A DNA stretch of 24,084 nt from an uncultured Clostridia bacterium (GTDB lineage: Bacteria > Bacillota > Clostridia > TANB77 > CAG-508): positions 1 through 24,084 of the forward strand of contig CANQMY010000005.1 of NCBI GenBank assembly GCA_947625075.1, written 5' to 3'. The translations under genes were made by a program, and so were the position numbers. This document shows, in pieces, positions 23,822 through 24,084 of this stretch; positions within the stretch are counted from its first letter, which is position 1; each line of letters starts with the position of its first letter. The notes below the pieces were generated by a model. That model ran no database searches, had not been told where the DNA came from, and was given only the letters and a program-made list of their open reading frames with translations.

Positions 23822-23850
23822 ATTATACTACAACTCTAGCTTGTTTTCAA
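23822..23850 (-). promoter_or_regulatory. Sigma-A promoter of the rnc operon
   Basis: TTGAAA (23850-23845), 17 bases, TATAAT (23827-23822), about 40 bases before the rnc start. Confidence 0.85.
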
Positions 23851-23863
23851 TATTTACATTATT

Positions 23864-23902
23864 ATAAATAAAAAAAAAAGAAGGAATATAAAACCTTCTT
23901 TT
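23864..23902 (-). terminator. Terminator of acpP
   Basis: AAAAGAAGG (23876-23884) pairs with CCTTCTTTT (23894-23902). On the minus strand the stem is followed by a long T run. It lies 35 bases past the acpP stop. Confidence 0.9.
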
Positions 23903-23937
23903 CATTTGTTATATTTTTACAAAATTATTAATAATAA

Positions 23938-24084
23938 TTAAGCAACATGTTCTTTTATATATTCAACAACATCACCAACTGTTGCAACTTTTTCTGCATC
24001 ACTATCTGGAATTTCTATATCAAATTCTTCTTCTAATGCCATTATTAATTCAACAATATCTAGTGAATCTGCTCCTAAATCATC
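23938..24084 (-). CDS. acpP: Acyl carrier protein (3' part, runs off the right edge)
   Basis: The last 48 codons of acyl carrier protein: DDLGADSLDIVELIMALEE with the serine that carries 4'-phosphopantetheine (DSL motif), then EFDIEIPDSDAEKVATVGD and the terminal helix VVEYIKEHVA. The 5' part lies beyond base 24084. It carries growing acyl chains in fatty-acid synthesis. The order acpP-rnc is conserved in Firmicutes, usually after plsX and fab genes. Confidence 0.95.
   Translation of the reverse strand, partial: DDLGADSLDIVELIMALEEEFDIEIPDSDAEKVATVGDVVEYIKEHVA

Noticed and set aside
1..24084. CRISPR array, tRNA, rRNA, integrase or phage genes
   Set aside because: No regularly spaced repeats, no cloverleaf-like sequence and no recombinase or phage protein was recognised on either strand.

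Overview
The window is a contiguous piece of a very AT-rich, spore-forming Firmicutes chromosome. It most resembles an uncultured gut Clostridia lineage. This rests on the sigma-F/SpoIIA, SpoIID, SpoIIQ-type, YunB and SPOCS sporulation genes, Veg, RNase J, AddB, GGAGG ribosome-binding sites and sigma-A promoters. No species is assigned. Almost everything is on the minus strand; only infC-rpmI-rplT is on the plus strand.

Layout. 1-745: 5' part of rplM (minus) and a back-to-back divergent promoter pair, each followed by a candidate ribosomal-protein leader. 746-1981: infC (AUA start), rpmI, rplT and a terminator. 2021-4706: a short REP-like palindrome, yunB, a SPOCS/LysM spore-coat-type gene behind a sigma-E-like promoter, and veg. 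4855-8477: spoIIAA-spoIIAB-sigF-spoIID-spoIIQ, a compact early-sporulation run with a sigma-F-like promoter just before spoIIQ. 8681-9846: a prepilin-like surface protein gene. 10097-15145: rnj-gltX-unknown-DUF951 and a Cys-rich CBS protein, with a leader and a perfect consensus promoter before rnj. 15154-15827: a GC-richer, foreign-looking gene between short inverted repeats. 15830-23850: rnc-radical SAM-ogg-membrane glucosyltransferase-addB-dtd, probably one operon. 23864-24084: acpP terminator and the 3' end of acpP.

The main observation concerns the arginine codon CGG. Across about 7,000 codons of the AT-rich resident genes I find no in-frame CGG read as Arg. Three in-frame CGG codons do occur, at 3202-3200, 9756-9754 and 8894-8892. 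Each is exactly where the reading frame must move +1 to continue an otherwise intact protein (once in the SPOCS/LysM gene, twice in the prepilin-like gene). In all three, skipping the C leaves a glycine codon (GGA, GGA, GGT). The only CGG in an uninterrupted frame is codon 9 of the foreign-looking gene at 15203-15718. This fits an unassigned or starved CGG codon bypassed by +1 frameshifting. Repeated C insertions or assembly errors remain to be excluded.

Functionally the window joins translation (L13, IF3, L35, L20, GltX, Dtd), RNA decay and processing (RNase J, RNase III), DNA repair (Ogg, AddB) and the sigma-F start of sporulation.
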